Shown here: piece by piece, positions 44,658 to 45,401 of the stretch | Layout: every line of letters starts with the position of its first letter | Position numbering within the stretch: position 1 is the stretch's first letter | From: CAYZRY01 sp964630225 | GTDB taxonomy: Bacteria > Bacillota_I > Bacilli_A > RF39 > UBA660 | Assembly (NCBI GenBank): GCA_964630225.1 | Contig: CAZVUK010000006.1 | Coordinates: 1 to 45,401, forward strand | DNA: 45,401 nucleotides | Reading direction: 5' to 3' | Notes under the pieces: generated by a model | What the model saw: only the letters and a program-made list of their open reading frames with translations | The model's database searches: none | What the model was told of the DNA's origin: nothing | Made by a program: the position numbers and the translations under genes

Positions 44658-44692
44658 AAAAGAAATATGATTAAAAAGGTCATATTTCTTTT
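44658..44692. terminator. Terminator at the end of the ATPase/giant protein operon
   Basis: A 13-pair stem, AAAAGAAATATGA with TCATATTTCTTTT, around a nine-base loop. It is AT-rich, near-symmetrical and followed by TAATAAAATTTG. It separates the operon from holA. Confidence 0.8.
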
Positions 44693-44764
44693 AATAAAAT
44701 TTGTTTTAACTACTTTAATGTTAAGCCTTTTTAATAACTAATATCTTTTTTAGTGGTTTTTTGA

Positions 44765-44770
44765 TATAAT
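44765..44770 (+). promoter_or_regulatory. -10 element for holA
   Basis: TATAAT (TTGATATAAT) 30 bases before the holA ATG. The rest of the 109-base gap holds only AT-rich sequence; no clear -35. Confidence 0.45.
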
Positions 44771-44800
44771 ATTTATATTACAACAATAGTGGGGTGATTT

Positions 44801-45401
44801 ATGTTATATTTATTTTATGGTAAAGAAGATTACCTAATTAATAAAGAAATTAAAAAGATACTATCTGATAATAATATCGATAATATCAACGTAAATACCT
44901 ATGATTTAGAAATAACCTTATTAAAAGATATTATCGATGATGCCTTAACTATTTCATTATTTAGTAATAAAAAGGTGTTGATTTGTAATAATAGTCATCT
45001 TTTTACTGGATCTAAAAAAAGTATCTTAGATTCAAATATCGAAGAATTAGACAAATATTTTGACAATATTAATCCTGATACTATTATGATATTTACTGTT
45101 AATGAAGAAAATATTGACGATAGAAAAAAAATAGTTAAAAAAATTAAAAAGATAGGAACTGTAAAAGATTATAACTTTGCTAATAATATAGAAGGTATTG
45201 TAAAAAATATGTTTGACGGTTATAAAATAAACCATAGTTCAATTAATTTATTAATAACTAGAGTAGGGAATAACTTGAATTTATTAGAAAAAGAAGTCGA
45301 TAAAATTAAGTTATATAAATTTGATGAAAAAAAAATAGTAGATGATGATATTATAAATTTAACTAATAAAAATATAGATATGGATATATTTCATCTAATT
45401 G
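44801..45401 (+). CDS. holA: DNA polymerase III delta subunit, N-terminal part (cut by window end)
   Basis: Clamp-loader subunit that opens the sliding clamp. The visible 200 residues begin MLYLFYGKEDYLINKEIKKI, the characteristic HolA start. SLFSNKKVLICNNS and the NPDTIMIFTV strand of its AAA+-like domain follow, then INLLITRVGNNLNLLEKEVDKI of domain II. GGGGTGA precedes the ATG at 44801. The gene is open at the right edge. It is a core gene and marks the right flank of the ATPase region. Confidence 0.92.
   Translation, partial: MLYLFYGKEDYLINKEIKKILSDNNIDNINVNTYDLEITLLKDIIDDALTISLFSNKKVLICNNSHLFTGSKKSILDSNIEELDKYFDNINPDTIMIFTVNEENIDDRKKIVKKIKKIGTVKDYNFANNIEGIVKNMFDGYKINHSSINLLITRVGNNLNLLEKEVDKIKLYKFDEKKIVDDDIINLTNKNIDMDIFHLI

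Noticed and set aside
1..45401. Mycoplasma-type genetic code 4
   Set aside because: TGA ends several clear genes (uvrC, the rlmB-like gene, alpha-like, beta-like) and Trp is TGG.
1..45401. CRISPR arrays, tRNA or rRNA genes, insertion sequences, integrase or transposase genes
   Set aside because: I looked for spaced direct repeats, tRNA-like cloverleaf ends and transposase motifs and saw none, so the ATPase region carries no visible mobility gene of its own.

Overview
The window is a low-GC, densely packed, mostly plus-strand chromosome segment from an uncultured member of the Bacillota, most likely a Bacilli lineage near the Mollicutes (RF39-, Izemoplasma- or Erysipelotrichales-like). This assignment is an inference from gene content, AT richness and strong AGGAGG-type ribosome binding sites. 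TGA serves as a stop (uvrC, rlmB-like, the alpha-like subunit) and Trp is TGG, so this is the standard code and not the code-4 Mycoplasma/Spiroplasma branch.

Left part (1-22.7 kb), core functions. A PilB/GspE-type ATPase runs off the left edge and is divergent from a small type IV pilin-like protein. Then come a PDZ-Lon (YlbL/SepM-like) protease, mutS, a CvpA-like protein, a YigZ/IMPACT protein on the minus strand, uvrC, a DUF2974-type hydrolase, a small anchored protein, mutL, a zinc-ribbon ORF with no clear start, miaA, rsmE, an acidic membrane-anchored protein and mtaB. A 100-N assembly gap interrupts a membrane-anchored protein. After it come a multi-pass membrane protein, a DUF45 metallopeptidase, the rRNA/tRNA block rlmB-like/rimM/trmD/hypothetical, rplS with its own promoter, and lepB. 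DNA repair (mutS, mutL, uvrC) and RNA modification dominate.

Boundary (22.7-23.5 kb). A small membrane protein is followed by the decayed C-terminal half of an ABC transporter ATPase that has lost Walker A. This looks like a recombination scar.

Right part (23.5-44.7 kb), the striking region. A probable single operon starts at an extended -10 promoter (TTGCCA-N17-TATTAT) and ends at a 13-bp-stem terminator. It encodes a diverged F-type rotary ATPase: a c-like subunit, a membrane-anchored b/delta-like stator subunit, and alpha, gamma, beta and epsilon in classical order. The operon lies between very large surface proteins: 1744 and 475 aa upstream, and a 5-TM protein, a 235-aa anchored protein and a 2777-aa protein downstream. 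The F1 catalytic residues are kept, but the c-like subunit has no carboxylate in either membrane helix (Thr60 sits where the ion-binding Glu/Asp should be) and no recognisable a subunit is encoded. An ion-translocating ATP synthase therefore seems unlikely. My reading is an ATP-driven rotary or conformational machine that delivers mechanical work to extracellular Fn3-like/GLUG-solenoid giants. It is analogous to, but different from, the mycoplasma F1-like ATPases linked to gliding or to the MIB-MIP system. Four of the surface proteins appear to share one membrane-proximal domain, which suggests one multi-protein envelope complex.

Right edge. holA (DNA polymerase III delta) begins at 44801 and is cut by the window end.
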